The translations under genes and the position numbers were made by a program. A model generated the notes under the pieces. It did not search any database. It had not been told where the DNA came from and saw nothing but the letters and a program-made list of their open reading frames with translations. Below, in pieces: positions 51,579 to 63,990 of a stretch of DNA of 64,000 nucleotides; the first letter of the stretch is position 1, and each line of letters begins with the position of its first letter. The DNA is from Phytophthora sp. 'mugwort' (taxonomy: Eukaryota > Oomycota > Peronosporomycetes > Peronosporales > Peronosporaceae). The stretch covers positions 62,001 to 126,000 of the forward strand of contig JAUCEF010000012.1 of NCBI GenBank assembly GCA_033558025.1, written 5' to 3'.

Positions 51579-52949
51579 ATGCTGAGGAGCACGCGAAATG
51601 ACATGCCGACTGGCGGGGATTCCGAGACTTCGGCGGGAGACATTGAGCTCAGAGTGCTTGTAGCCTCGGATGCAAATACCTCGGCGTCTTCGTCCGACTC
51701 GGAAGACCAGACATTCGTAGGACACGGCAGCGCCTGCAGCACCAAGTCTTCGGTGGCGAAACTTCCACAACTGAAGCCTGCGCATGCCCCACCGACGAAA
51801 GTTTTATTCCTAGACGGCGTCCGCGGACTGGCAGCTATCCTCGTGGTCACGCAGCACTCGAAAGAATACTTGCAAGGCCTTAATCTCGGGGCTGTGGCTG
51901 TGGATGCCTTCTTCGTGCTCTCCTCCTTCCTCTTGACGTGGCTCTTTATGAAGAAAAGTCTAAAGCTGCTAGCTCAAGATGCAGGGAGTCGAACGTGGGT
52001 CTTCGCCTTGGGGGATTATTTCTCGAAGCGATTCTTTCGCGTGTATCCGTTGTTTGCACTGACGGCTATTGCGATTTCTCTCATGTCGGCGGAAGCGCAG
52101 AGACGCTATTTTCTCTTCTTGAAACCGGGGGACTTTGATCTGTATCAGGTCCTCACGTTCGAGTTCAACCATCGCCAGTTTGTATTGTGGACTTTACCGC
52201 TGGAGATTTCGTACTACTTTGTGATCCCAGTGTTCGTGTTGGCCATCCTGGGTATGCGCCGCTTCTGGTGGCTTCCTGTAGCTCCGTTGGCTCTGTGGGT
52301 CGTCCACCAAGGCATCTACGAGTACCGCACAAGTCACACACCGCTTGAGCCTCATCTCCCGACCTTCCTGTCTGGCTCGCTTGCTGCTGTCGTCTTTGTC
52401 AAACTGGACTCGTGGATCAAGAGTACGGGATTCCAGTTTCGCTGGTGGCATATACTGGCACTTCGAGCAGTTGAAAGCCTGGTCATTGCCGTTCTGTTGA
52501 GCGTCTGCTTCAAAGGATTGTTCTTTGATTTGGTGAAGTCGAATCCTGTGCCATCAAAGGGATTTCCGTTTGTGAGCGCGCTGCTGACGACGATTTTCGT
52601 AATTGAAATGATTCGACCGTCGTGCGTGTCCACCATGTTCGAGTGGAGTGTGCTTCGCTACTGGGGCAAGATCAGCTTTTCAGTCTACTTGCTGCACAGT
52701 CTTGTCGTCTGGAACCCCACGATCAGTGGCCAGCCGAAGTATTTCAATCGATTGTTTGCACGGTTCTTCCTGCTCTTGCTGCTCGCGACGACGAGCTACT
52801 ACGTGATCGAGTACCCGTCACAATTGCTTGCTCAGCGGATATCGCGCTTCTTCGCGGCTCGAGAAGCGAAAGGATCGAACAGCTTAGCAAAGTTCTCGTG
52901 CATGGAGCGGATCAACTCGAGGAAACAAAGAGCTCCTGTGGAGCTGTGA
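51579..52949 (+). CDS. membrane acyltransferase 3 (OafA/NRF-6 type)
   Basis: A 456-residue intact single-exon gene. The first ~70 residues are a Ser/acidic cytosolic segment (SASSSDSEDQTFVG). The AT3 domain opens with VLFLDGVRGLAAILVV at 75-90; Arg82 and His93 fit the conserved Arg and His of the family. About ten hydrophobic helices follow, with FFRVYPLFALTAIA, LWTLPLEISYYFVIPVF and WGKISFSVYLLHSLV typical of the family, and a basic C-terminal tail. AT3 proteins move acyl groups onto sugars or lipids across or within membranes; the substrate here is unknown. A decayed tandem copy lies 1.4 kb downstream. Confidence 0.88.
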   Translation: MLRSTRNDMPTGGDSETSAGDIELRVLVASDANTSASSSDSEDQTFVGHGSACSTKSSVAKLPQLKPAHAPPTKVLFLDGVRGLAAILVVTQHSKEYLQGLNLGAVAVDAFFVLSSFLLTWLFMKKSLKLLAQDAGSRTWVFALGDYFSKRFFRVYPLFALTAIAISLMSAEAQRRYFLFLKPGDFDLYQVLTFEFNHRQFVLWTLPLEISYYFVIPVFVLAILGMRRFWWLPVAPLALWVVHQGIYEYRTSHTPLEPHLPTFLSGSLAAVVFVKLDSWIKSTGFQFRWWHILALRAVESLVIAVLLSVCFKGLFFDLVKSNPVPSKGFPFVSALLTTIFVIEMIRPSCVSTMFEWSVLRYWGKISFSVYLLHSLVVWNPTISGQPKYFNRLFARFFLLLLLATTSYYVIEYPSQLLAQRISRFFAAREAKGSNSLAKFSCMERINSRKQRAPVEL

Positions 52950-54395
52950 AGTACTTCGAAGTAGTTGGGGACGGTCCCCATTTACAAGCGTATGTCTCCG
53001 TTTTATGACATTTCTTACCTTTATTTGCTTAACTCTACTCAAGTGAGACATGAACGGTTAGGGTTGACATCTACAATCGTTTGCCAGGGGCACTTTTTCC
53101 GCAGAAAACCTCTACTCACGAACTCCTCAAAGAATATGAGACGTGTGAGATTAATGTTTTTTTTTTTTGTAGCAAGTGGAATTAGGGCACCCCGTGTGCA
53201 GGTAGAGATGCCATTAAAGTGGGGGTACACGATTTAGCCCATACTAAACCCTTAATACGCAGGAGCAGAGACCCAGTTCGTGACTATAGGCTAACTTATT
53301 ACAGATTAGCAGGTGTGAGCCACGACCAAAACGCCACCTAGCCCTGGGAATAGCTACGGTTTATAGCAGGAGTTAGTAGTCGCAATTAAGGGTGAGATAG
53401 CGGCAACGATCGCAACAACTCGCGGATTTGAACAAACAAACTGCATGCACAAGGCGCGCGTATCATGCTCGTCCTTGGTGATATATTTGGCGGCGCCCAA
53501 GGTCTTCTTCTCCGTTATGGACCTGTCATGCAGGACCAGGTCTCTCTGGACGGGCGAGGTTTGATCGCCAGATTTGCCATCATGCCGGTTCCCACCCCAT
53601 ACTCCTGCGCTGACTGGGTCAACTTAGCGAGAACGTGCACGGCAACTATGCGCGACCCAGGTGGCCGGAAACCTCATGCCTCTCGGGAACACGATCTGAA
53701 ACATGATAGTACTGAGCTCTTGATATCTTCACGGGTGTGATCTGCATGCATCGACCGCGGGCGCGTCCTCCAGCGATGTCGTTATCATGACAGACCGGGA
53801 GCTGCCTTCACTGATGGCAGGTGCTCGGCGACCAAAATCGTTGTGCACGTGGTGTTTGCGTCGTCGTCTAGCGCGCGACGCCCACCTACCGTAGTATCCG
53901 CTGCTACTGCTTAGTGTGGCAGTGGGATTTGGCGGCCGACATAACCGCAATTTTACCTTCCACTGCGATCTTATGAAGTAGATTTTTCTACAGAGGTAGT
54001 AAAATAATTCATGAGTGCTCAGCTTGGGCGGGGACGTCGGACTGCAATGGCGAAGCCGTTGATGGATGCCTGCCCCCTGAGCAACTCGACGGAGCAACGC
54101 GACCGAGATGCCTCGTTACTAGTAATAAAGTACAGTACTGTAGTGTGAAGATTTATCGTTAAGAAAATGTTTTAACCGTGAGCTACTGTACCCTGAATGA
54201 TGCGTCTCAGAGCACGTGATTTGGTGGATCACGACCACACGGTGAGCTATTAATCGGCGACACTGCCAGCGCCTACATAATCGTAGTATCCCAGCTCTGG
54301 CTTCACATGTGTAGCCAACGAGATCTGTGTACAGTACTGCGTGCCGTCTACGAGCTCATTCCGCAATCGTCTCAACGCAAAATATAGCAAGTTAA
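52950..54395. other. intergenic between acyltransferase copies
   Basis: No gene is supported. There is a T-run at about 53157-53170. Short frames at 53465-53740 (plus) and 53729-54097 (minus) have no recognised relatives. A transposon remnant is possible but not shown. Confidence 0.45.
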
Positions 54396-55778
54396 GTGGT
54401 GCAGGACGTGAGGAATGACAAACCAAGCGGCCGAACTGAAGGGGACACGGTTACCCCAAGTGGAGCAGTCAAGCTGCATGTCATCGAGCTGTCGGATGAA
54501 GAGACGACATCTTCGGACTCTGAGGACCAGACCTGCGTAGGACGAGCCACGGCCAACAGCACGAAATCGTCCGTCGAGACGCTCCCGACGCTAAAGCCGA
54601 CGCCTCCGCAGCCCCCACCAACCCAGGTGTTGTTTCTCGATGGTCTTCGTGGACTTGCAGCCATGCTGGTGGTTGTACAGCACTCGCACGAGTTTGCACC
54701 GGCGCTCCATCTCGGATCGGCTGTTGTCGACGTCTTCTTCATTCTGTCGTCGTTCTTGTTGACGTGGCTGTTCATGAAAAAGCGTATGAAGCTGCTGGCA
54801 CAGGGTGCAGGAGTCTGCACGTGGTGTTCACACTGCTCGACTACTTCCAGAAGCGCTTTTTCCGTGTCTACCCGCTGTTCGCAGTAACGGCAGTCGTGCT
54901 CCACTTTCTGTCATTCGAGAATCAGCACCGTTATTTTATTGCCAATTAGCCCAACCAAGTCGATCTCTACAAGATGCTCACGTTCGCGTACGACCACCGC
55001 TATCATGTGTTCTGGACTTTACCGCTGGAGATCGAGTATTACTTCATCATTCCCGTGTCGTGCTCGTTGTATTGCGGATGCGTCGGTACTGGTGGGTCGG
55101 AGCAGTTTTGTTGTTCGTGTGGATTGTGCACGAAGGTTGGACTTTGGTTCGGAACAGCCACACACCACTTAGCCTCCATTTTCATACCTTCATGCTCGGG
55201 TCACTGGCAGCCGTAGTATTGTGAAGATCGACTTGTGGAGTAAGAAGACGGGGTTCAAGCTCCGTTTGTGGCATGCGGTGCTTCTACTAGCAGTAGAGGG
55301 TCTGCTAATTGCTCTGATGCTGAGTATGTTCTTCCGAGGGCTTTTATTCGACTGGGTCATGGTCAACCCTGCTCCTCCAGCTGAAGGCTTTCCGTTTATA
55401 GATGTGTACGTGGCGTCAATTATTGTGATCGAGGTGATCCAGCCGTCATGTGTGTCCACGATGTTCGAGTGGAGTGTTTTCCGCTTTTGGGGAAAGATCA
55501 GCTTCTCGATCTATCTATTGCACACGTTTGTTGTGAAATACCCAGCGATTAGCCACCGGCCCAAGTATTTTAACCGTTTATTCGCTCGGTTGTTCCTGGT
55601 TATTGCACTTGTTACCACGTCTTACTACCTCATCGAGTATCCGTCGCAGCTGATGGCGCAAAGATTCTCTCGCTTCCTTGCCGCTCAAGAAAAAAGAGGT
55701 TCAAGTAGCTTGGGGAACTTTACGTGCATGGAGAAAAGCTCGATTAAAAATCAAAATGCTGCCGTTGAAGTGGAATAG
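54396..55778 (+). pseudogene. acyltransferase 3, decayed tandem copy
   Basis: Closely parallel to 51579-52949 along its length (VLFLDGLRGLAAMLVVVQHS, LTWLFMKKRMKLLAQ, later WGKISFSIYLLHTFV, then a tail with FTCMEKSS). The position of the start codon is GTG. A frameshift falls at about 54800-54830, an in-frame TAG at about 54946, and a further shift between about 55060 and 55220. The last 185 codons (55221-55778) are open again. At least three independent lesions indicate a dead gene. Confidence 0.85.
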
Positions 55779-57655
55779 AAGGCGTATATACAGTTTACTA
55801 GATGTCCACCAAACGTTGTTGGAAAGGGCTGTCCATAATGTGCAGAGCGCATTAAGAACTCGCCCCCACCCCTCCCATATGAAGAGCGTTTAGGGCGTCT
55901 AGCGGCACAGGTCTCCTAGAGTACCAGAATGCGAGTGTGATGAAGCGAAGAGCCATGATCTCACGATCCATTAACCAGAGTTGCCAGTGATAGAGCTTCT
56001 CTGTCTACTGTAAACCTGGGATTGTGCCCAATCCCTCTAATAATGCCCCACCCGCCTTGCGATAAATGTAGTGCCCCACTCTTTTCGTGTTAAGCTCAGC
56101 GAGCAGCATTTCATCTGTAATTGTCAATTTCGATTCGTGCTCATGAAACCCAAGTTCATTGTGAAAAATAAGCTGTCTGTAGTCCAAGCGTTGAGGCTTC
56201 GAGCGTCCGGTTACGAAGAAGCATAAGCTCGCCGTTAAGACATCGAGCACGTGCAGCAGGTGTTCAAGGATTACAGTACAACATTTAGTACTCAAACATT
56301 TACAACATGAATGAGCCTGCTGTGTTCCTTTATCACAATCGCAACACAAGAATCCAATTCCGTGGGCAAAGGACGTCAACGGGAAGCCGTTCGTCTTCGC
56401 GAGGTCAAGATTCAATACCCCAACCCTTTAATAGTGCCCCACCGGTAATAGTGCACCATGTAAGCTAACATACATGTAGTGCCCCACGGGGCAGTATCAC
56501 AGGTTTTACAGTTCAATATTGGACGTTGTATATAAATTCATTCACCGGTCCTTAAAAAAATCATCATCCTGACGACCTCGCCTAACCCCACGAATAATGC
56601 AGCGTACAGCCTTGCTAACCCTAAATATACTTCTTATCCCAGATGGGGGAGGGGGTGTTTAATGATATTTTGAGCTAAGAACGCTCATAGTAGAAACCAA
56701 GAGCAAAGCAAACCTTATCTGTAAATGTCTGTAAACCCACCCAAGATACCACGGCCGATCGCAGGTCCCAGGTCCTCTATTTAGCGACTCGTCCTAACCC
56801 GCGTTCAGCTTTAAGATACGCAATCAAGGCAAAGACTGGGAGTTGTTCGAAAGATTAGCAAGACCGAGGGACGCCGAAAACTCCTCAAACGAGCTCACAG
56901 TAATGGGGCTTCGCCCAAAGTAGACGAATAATAAGATTGAAATATGCTGTATTGGTATTGGGGCGTACGACGGACATCACAATATAGAAATGTACGAACT
57001 GGTTCGCACATCAATAAGAAATACATTCATGACCTGAGAAACAATTATAATGAAATGATGAGTACATATTATATTATGCCTTCACTGCTTGCTAGGTTTT
57101 CGTCAGCATCATCAACATCAAATGAATGAATGAATGAACTCGCTGTCAAGGGGTATCGTTGAAGATCATCGGACATCAAGAACCCAGCTATTGAATACAA
57201 AAGCAATTTTTTTTGTGGGTTGTTACTTGATAAATGGAAACTGCTCTTGGCTTGAGTAAATTGATAATGCCCGTGAATATTATTAATACGCAATGTTGTC
57301 GAAACGAACAATTTTATTTGTCGAGGTATCAAATATCAATGTTATCTATTATAATATTTTCCCAGGCAAATTATGGATTGCTCCTGAGCGCTGTCAAAAA
57401 GCTGCCTGTTCAAGAAGGAAGCCAAGTGATGTTACCGCATGGTCAGCGGCAAGGGCATCTCGCATGATCCGGCATGCCTGCATGCGCTCGCCGAGTTGGC
57501 TCTGCCTGTAAGGAGTGCTGATCTACAGCAGTTCCTCATTGTGGTTACGTGACACGCTGATTGACTACGCTCGCCCAGCAAAGCCACTGCACGACTAGTT
57601 TGCGTCGTTGCTTGCTATGTAGCTCTCACCCGTCGCCTTGCGGCCGATGTTAGCC
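55779..57655. other. spacer with GTGCCCCAC repeats and an unassigned frame
   Basis: Motifs of the type AATAGTGCCCCACC occur at about 56040, 56071, 56434 and 56479, bracketing a minus-strand frame (56005-56415) with a Cys/His cluster (CCDCDKGTQQAHSCCKC). Such paired motifs suggest the ends of a small DNA element. No transposase was recognised. The rest, 56500-57650, shows no coding signal; a GAAT microsatellite lies at about 57120. Confidence 0.4.
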
Positions 57656-57659
57656 TGGT

Positions 57660-58085
57660 GTGGAACGAGCTGCCTTTGATGCGGTCAAGACGTTGACCGT
57701 GTCGTCCCAATCCCTAGCGTTTTCTAGCGACGGCAGCGAGGTCTGTATCTTCTCGGATAATTTCGAAGCAGGCTGAGGCCTAATCTTCTTTCAAGTCACC
57801 AACTGGGACGATGATCTTGCTCCTTGGGAACAGGCTCATTAATGCTAGTTTGCAAGCGTGACATCTTTTCCGGTGCGGCCAAACACTGGGGTATCAGTGA
57901 CAGAGACGCGTTCCCGATCATGTGGGTTTGTGTGCACCCGGAATATCTACTGCTTCATAGCCGTGTGCTTTGCCGGTTTTGCGCTACAATTACATCTCGT
58001 ACCCATCAGTGGAGTTGAGCGTCACATTCGGGGGCGACTCCAGCGTGGGCTCTCGCGCTTGCTCGACTGCCGTACGTGATTGAGC
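57660..58085 (+). pseudogene. Ty3/gypsy RNase H remnant
   Basis: In two frames: AFDAVKTLTVSSQSLAFSSD, then VCIFSDNFEAG (the FSDAS-type active-site strand), IFFQVTNWDDDLAPWEQAH, and, in another frame, MLVCKRDIFSGAAKHWGISD. This is the layout of gypsy RNase H-like domains after RT. Stops and a frameshift make it a relic. Linker-like sequence may continue to about 58260. Confidence 0.6.
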
Positions 58086-58279
58086 ATCTTGTGTAGACAA
58101 GAACGACTGGCCGGACCTACTTCGCGGTGAGGTGCTCTCCCTCAGGGACAGGTGCGCTGGTCACGCGCTGCAAGACCATCACGCGCAGCAATATCCGGGC
58201 AGCAGACACTGACTCTTCGCCCGATGAGTATAACCAGCTTAGGCAGCGCCTGCATAGTTTCGTCTTCCCAACGCTTAAC

Positions 58280-58377
58280 GAAACCCTGCTCGCGCAAACG
58301 GAATACCGGTGTGGCACGTCGGCAGGAGGAAACCCTGCTCGCGCCGACGGAATACCGGCGTGGCACGTCGGCAAGAG
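58280..58377 (+). repeat. 49-bp imperfect tandem duplication
   Basis: The unit starting GAAACCCTGCTCGCGC and ending ACGTCGGCA plus four bases occurs at 58280-58328 and 58329-58377 with about five differences. Confidence 0.85.
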
Positions 58378-58563
58378 CAATGCTCAATTATTACTGTACT
58401 GGCAGATTGTGATCAGGCACGAGTCAAAAATGGCGATAGAAATTCTAGCCTGCTGCCTCGAGTTTTAGTTTTAGACCAATTACAATGCATTAAGTAACAA
58501 CGTGTTCGTATTGATATGCTCACGTCCTTGTCTCACTAGAATCGACACTGAATTTGCTACGCG

Positions 58564-59640
58564 ATGCCGAAGCACGTTTTGACTCCAGAGGAAAAGTGCC
58601 AGCTTGTCCGGTTGCACCGCACTTTCATGATCGAGCACACCCAGGGGATCGCCCGACGCCACCTTACCCTACGCCAACGGCTAAAGGCTGCCACAGGCTA
58701 CGCAACGAGCACGATACCACTTGGTTTGGCCCACTGGAACAAGCACCACGACTTACTTTTCCGGGCTTTTCCGGGCTCGGGTCATCGCCCGAGGTCGCCA
58801 GCTGAAAAATACCGACCCGAGATCCGTAATATAATCTCTACCCGTAATTGACGGAGGGACCTACGACATCTAGGCACATCGTGGAAGGGTTGCAAAGTGT
58901 CACGGGGGCAGGTTTTCAGCCCGGACGGTACGAGCTGTCATCAAAAGACTGAGGTTTGCATATAAATGCGGTCAGAGGAGAAACATCGCCGATGACGCTG
59001 CTGGCACCGTAAAGTTTCGAGAAGAATATTTGCTGAAGAAACTTTCCAATCGCGATCACCACAAAGCCCCCAAAAGGCCAAAGTCGTCTTAGACGAAAGC
59101 TATGTTAATGAGCATCATGTGGCGTCGCTCATTGGTTCTACAGGATCGCATCCGCTATACAAAAAGCGAGGCCGGCCGGAGGTTTTGCATCGTCGGGGTA
59201 GGTATTGATTATGTTAAAATCGGAGGGATGCATGCTAACTGGGTAGAAGGCTCCGTTACGTTCTGGCAGTCAGACTTAACACCGACGGACGATCAAGATT
59301 ATCGCGGAAACTTCAACAGCATGAAGTTTGAGATGTGGTTCTGCCAGCTATGCGCTACGCTGAAGGAAAATTACGGCCCATGCTACATCGTGATGGACTG
59401 TGCCAGCTACCACAAGCACATCGAAAACCAAGCCCGCGTCAAAGGCTAATAGAAGGCGAAAATATTGGGGTGGTTGCTCAGCAACGGCATCCCGTGGGGT
59501 TCGGACACAAGAAACGCTGAGACGCTGCTGTCGCTCGTCTCGAGGAGCAAGGGCAAAACGACGTACGTCGGGGCAAACGTCACCCACAAACACGGCCATC
59601 ATCTATTTTACACCATCGCCGTATCACCCCGAGTTTTAAC
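58564..59640 (+). pseudogene. Tc1/mariner-like (DDE_3) transposase, broken
   Basis: A helix-turn-helix N-terminus starts MPKHVLTPEEKCQLVRLHRT. After a stop at 58849 and frame changes, KRPKVVLDESYVNEHHVASL (first Asp) appears near 59080. Then DYRGNFNSMKFEMWFCQLC and CYIVMDCASYHKH (second Asp) lie in 59102-59449, and YFTPSPYHPEF stands where the last acidic residue block should begin (about 59610-59637). The gene ends abruptly at that block, next to sequence of a different transposase family. Confidence 0.75.
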
Positions 59641-59657
59641 CTAACGTTCCGTGCGCC

Positions 59658-60300
59658 ATGTACGCCACCGACGTCACCTTCCAGCAGTTTAACCGTCGTG
59701 GTGGCTCAACGGCGGAGGCGATGCCTTTCTACAGTGCGAAGCACAAGTTGTATGGGCTCAAGGTCGAGGTGTCCTGAACCCCCGCGGGCTCGTTGTCAAC
59801 TGTACCCGTCAATCGTGCGGAAATATTGATGAATCACGTTGTTTAGGAACAATGAAACCTTCAGCCAGTCCGCTCGTCGTAAGGCTGAAGGCGACCATCG
59901 CATCCCTGACAACGGACCGTTGACTGTGGACTATCCTGAGGAGTGGCTATCCTCGCGGATAAAGAACTAGACACCCTGTTCGCTACATCCATCCAATGAA
60001 AGGCAACAATCTGACCCCGGATGAGAAACGACAAAATTTTCTCATTTCGAGTGACAGAGTGTTTGTGGAAAATTACATTGGTCGGTTGTGTGGACTGTGG
60101 AGAAATTATGCTGAGAAGGTTCACTAGAGTGAAGCCCTCTACGACGATATATACCACATGTGTGCGAGCCTCACCAACTACCACGTCACCAGGCACCCTC
60201 TCCGAGCAGATAATGGCCTCGTCTACAGGCAGTATCACAATCGACGCCTGGCTATTGAAGCTGAGATGAAGAAGAAACGTCGCCAAAAAGCAAGATAGAT
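59658..60300 (+). pseudogene. DDE_4 (HARBI1-like) transposase remnant
   Basis: The first piece reads MYATDVTFQQFNRRGGSTAE and FYSAKHKLYGLKVEVS, with the Asp of ATDVTFQQ as the first catalytic residue, and then stops. The last piece (about 59998-60300) reads KGNNLTPDEKRQNFLISSD, VFVENYIGRLCGLWRNYAEK, and YDDIYHMCASLTNYHV, the usual end of DDE_4 proteins. The middle is largely lost. The minus-strand frame 59861-60436 covering it is a shadow. Confidence 0.65.
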
Positions 60301-60309
60301 ATCGGCGGA

Positions 60310-61480
60310 AAACGCGTCTCCGGCACCAAATGGAACTTGATGACCGTCTTGTGCACGATAGCGACGCCAGCAACAAGCTGTACAGCAGCCTGGTGTCCGC
60401 AATCGATGTCGACGCATCTTGCATTTCCTTGCACACACTGTCGAAAATGCGAAGGTCCGCTACCAGCGCAGCAAGCTTGCGGGCGAAGATGCAGACGGGA
60501 CGAGCTCTTCAACTGCTTCAGCCTTCCGAATATCAGCGCGGATCCGGATATAACGCTCTATATCTCGCGTGTAGACGACCAGCGTGTCACATTACGCTTG
60601 ATCGGACGTAGGTTGGTGAACTTGGCGAGCTCAGCGCTGTTGTTTGGCTGCCGAAGTTGCACCATCAGCCTGTTGACTTGATCCAGTTCTGTCTCGTGGC
60701 TTCTCAGGAAGGCTTGCGCAGCCAACTAGTGGAACTCCAATCTTGGTTGCAATCGAACGATTTGTCGCGCAGTTGTCACCGACGACAAACAACACCATGG
60801 CTAGTGTTTTGTTGTAGAGGTCCAGCACCCACTTGAAGTGGCCTACCTGAACATCTGCTGTCTGCGACCCATCGCCGAGCGGCTAAATCGAGAGCGGCAG
60901 GCAGTGAAGCATACCACCAAACATGTAGTGGACGAAAATCGCGACGTAGTGGGTAGTTCAGTGCGTCCACCTGTCAAAAAGGACGCCTCCCATCTCCTCT
61001 TCAAGCATCGCGCCGATTCGGGCGGTGGCCAAGCGCATTTTCGCCTTCAGTGCCTTGGACGCCGTGGGCTTCAAACGCGACATGGCCCGGGTGGGGGCCG
61101 TCAACCTCACAAGGGGAAGATTACGCACCGCCACCCAGCGCAGCCAGCAGTACAGATGCTCCACCGCCTCGGAAACGAATCCAAAGGACTCGATGGACCC
61201 ATTTTCAGCACGCCGAGTTGTAGCCATCTCGGTCAATTAGTCGGGGTGCTTGGTAGCTAGGTGAGACAGGAGGTTAGAGTAGCCAGTAGCAGGGCCCTGC
61301 TTGCGCGTTTCCTTGCAGACCTTGCAGCTGTAAAGAACGTCAGCTCCTCCCCCACACACACCTCGAAGAAGAAGGCACAAATTTCAGCACTTGACGGAAT
61401 CTTGGGGCTGGCGGAGTGGACTGGGAGGCTTCAGCTTGGTGTTGAGCTGATAAATAGCGTAATGAGGAAGCGACAACGCT
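60310..61480 (-). pseudogene. hAT transposase remnant with BED finger
   Basis: On the minus strand, a BED-type finger near 61345-61250 is followed by KMRLATARIGAMLEEEMGG and VLFDRWTH (first Asp position), then [15 protein letters not shown] and [12 protein letters not shown] (second Asp; the CxxH His is lost). Next comes VTRWSSTREI near 60570. The same architecture appears in the hAT at 41.5-43.6 kb. The C-terminal dimerisation block is missing, and many frames are used. Confidence 0.65.
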
Positions 61481-61489
61481 AAGAGTGGA

Positions 61490-63490
61490 GCAAGTAACAC
61501 ATCTGAACAAGTATCAGGATGGTGGGTCCTGGAGGACTGTACTGCTTTGACTTTGCTGTACTATAGACATTTTATTCTGTCGTCTATGATACAATATTGG
61601 GTATTACGGACCAATTTTTGTATTTATTCTGCGAGCTTTGGGTAAATAATAAGTATTTTCTCCATTCTTAATACGTATTATTGGGACAAAAATTATTTTT
61701 TCCGATCCCGGCTGTGCCCAAGGGCGGTGTCACCAAGTTGTTGGCATGCTGCGTCACAATCAAAATATGATCGGTCGGCAAGTTGACATAATATTCTTTA
61801 GTCTATTGGTCCTTTCTGATCACGCATCCGTCAACGGCTGTCTTCTCCAGAGTTCGTTTCTTCTGGTCGCGCCGCACAGTGCATGTTGTTCTAAATATTG
61901 TTAATTCCGGTCAAATTTGCCATTTCTGGGCTGTTGACCGAATAGAAAGCAAATAGACATTGTCATTTAATTGGACAAAACAAATCTCTCAACGCGCAGC
62001 GAAGCTAACGTGCAGCGACCCCCGCAGCATTTTTCAGCGCTCCTAGACAAGTCCGTAATGTTGCTTCACGTGTGGTGGATGAAGAATGTGTACGGAGTTT
62101 GCGACAGTAAGATCTCAGTGCTGTTGGTCTTCATTAATAAGTTGTGGAAGATGACGAGCTCCATTGTGCAGCGGACAGAACCTAGCTCTAGAAGAGTATG
62201 TTTCGAGCAAAAGATTTGCAAATCGGCCTCTAACATTTGCGTTGCTGTTACTGTTTGGACTGAGATTTAGAACAGAGGGGTCTGGTTGTAGAGCGCGAAA
62301 ATGAAGGAAGTAGTCACTAGATAGCACGCACACCCGCATACAGTGTTTCACTACATGTATGGGTAAGTTGCCTTGGTCGATCTTGCTTTCTTTTAGTTGC
62401 GATCTGGTGCACATTAAGAGTACCCCGACATCGCATACATTATTAAATTATACAAGTTGGTCGATTGCGAGGTGGTTGGTTCAAAGAAAAACGCAACGTA
62501 ATTTCAGGTATAACGCACAATATGACTACGCGCTTAGTGCATTAGGCTCGCCTTCCGACCTTTTTAGGGGGTGTCTGCCGCTTTCGGGGGCTGATAACGT
62601 TGCGAATGGCATTGTCGCTGCGTTTTATCGCACGAGCAATGGCGCGGTTGCTCTACCTTCTGCATGAATCGCTTTGACGGCGCCAATATCGGAGGGGTCA
62701 ACCTGGTGTCGCGCGGCATCGGTGTGCGAGTGGTCTAAATGCTCCTACGCACCGCTGAAAAAGGCGGGAATCCACAGCTATTAGTTTAGCCAATAAAAAA
62801 AACGACGTCTGAACGAAATGGGTCTGTAAGGATGGGTGCGCCTATAATTTAGAACATGCACAGAATTATTTTTTTGAGATTTGTTGGCAGTCTTTGTTGT
62901 CTCGAAAATTAATTTGTGGCGCTGATTGCCTTCATATTGAAAGCCTTCAGGACAAACACCACCCGCCAGTAGACAATATTGGCCCCGCGGCAGCAAAACG
63001 TTGAGCGCGCCTATAGTACATGCGTGCCACGGAGTCTCGGAGTTTTAAGATGTTTCGCAGTGATCCTTCGCGAGACTCAGGCTAGACTCCGGCTTGAGCA
63101 CGACTCTGAAAGAAAAAGATAGAATAGATTAATGCCCATTTGGCCGCTTCTTGATTACCCACTGCGTAGCTAGTTTGGCACTGAAGCCGCTGTCGATACG
63201 GAACCATGCATGCCGTGGAGCAAAGCTGCCCCCACAGTCAACCACCCTTTGGGTTATGGGGGACAGCGTCCCAGCTTGAACCGCCATCTCCCATTCACCG
63301 CTGCGCTTGCTGACGCCGCCGTCTCAGCCGCGGCCGCGACGACGCGCAGCGTAACACGCCTCCCTCCGAAGATGCACACAACCTGCTTCAGAACGATTCC
63401 TCCGTCTTGCTGTCTGCTCCGTCGACACGAGCAGCTTGAAACCGACTTCGTAGCAGTTCACGCTTCGTCGGGACAGCCTCCGGTTGCATT
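61490..63490. other. spacer, no supported gene
   Basis: AT-rich at 61560-61700, otherwise mixed. Frames at 61971-62270 and 62359-62667 have no recognised relatives. The 3' part may include the LTR of the copia relic that follows, but no repeat partner is inside the window. Confidence 0.45.
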
Positions 63491-63499
63491 CCGATCAAG

Positions 63500-63990
63500 C
63501 GCTTCAGTTGGTTAAGCCGAGCGAAGCCACGTGGCTTCGTATATAGATCAGCCTGGTTGACGTCAACCACCTCCATCGACTTTCCACACCTTGACTATCT
63601 TCACGTTCACCATCTCGCGCGCATAATGATAGCGAATCTCGATGTGCCGCGTCTTTCGGCTGTAGGTAGGGCGCGAAGCAAGTGCAGGTTATCCACTCCA
63701 AGGTTGAATTCGATGCTGTGTGTCGGCAGCGCCTCGATCAGCACATTTAGCAAGGCCTTCCCCTCCTGGCACGTTTCCCACGAGGCCGCGTATTCGGCTT
63801 CGGCAGTGCTGAGAGCTACAATGCTCTGGCGACGAGCCGCCAACATCACAGGTCCCGGCTAGCATCATGGTGTATCCTGTCACACTCTTGCAAATGTCGG
63901 GGCAATTCCCACAATCTGCATCGCAGTACCCGTCCATAGTGAACGCTCTATCATTGACAAATACATTTCCTCCAGGCACCGACCGAAAAA
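63500..63990 (-). pseudogene. Ty1/copia RNase H remnant, running to the window edge
   Basis: On the minus strand, MDGYCDADCGNCPDICKSVT begins the copia RNase H domain (GYCDAD active-site strand). After a frame change, QSIVALSTAEAEYAASWETC carries the Glu-containing helix, and IEIRYHYAREMVNVKIV-like text ends it near 63590. An A-run at about 63987-63995 breaks the frame at the window border. The rest of the element lies outside. Confidence 0.75.

Noticed and set aside
59861..60436. 191-codon minus-strand open frame
   Set aside because: Antisense to the DDE_4 transposase remnant.
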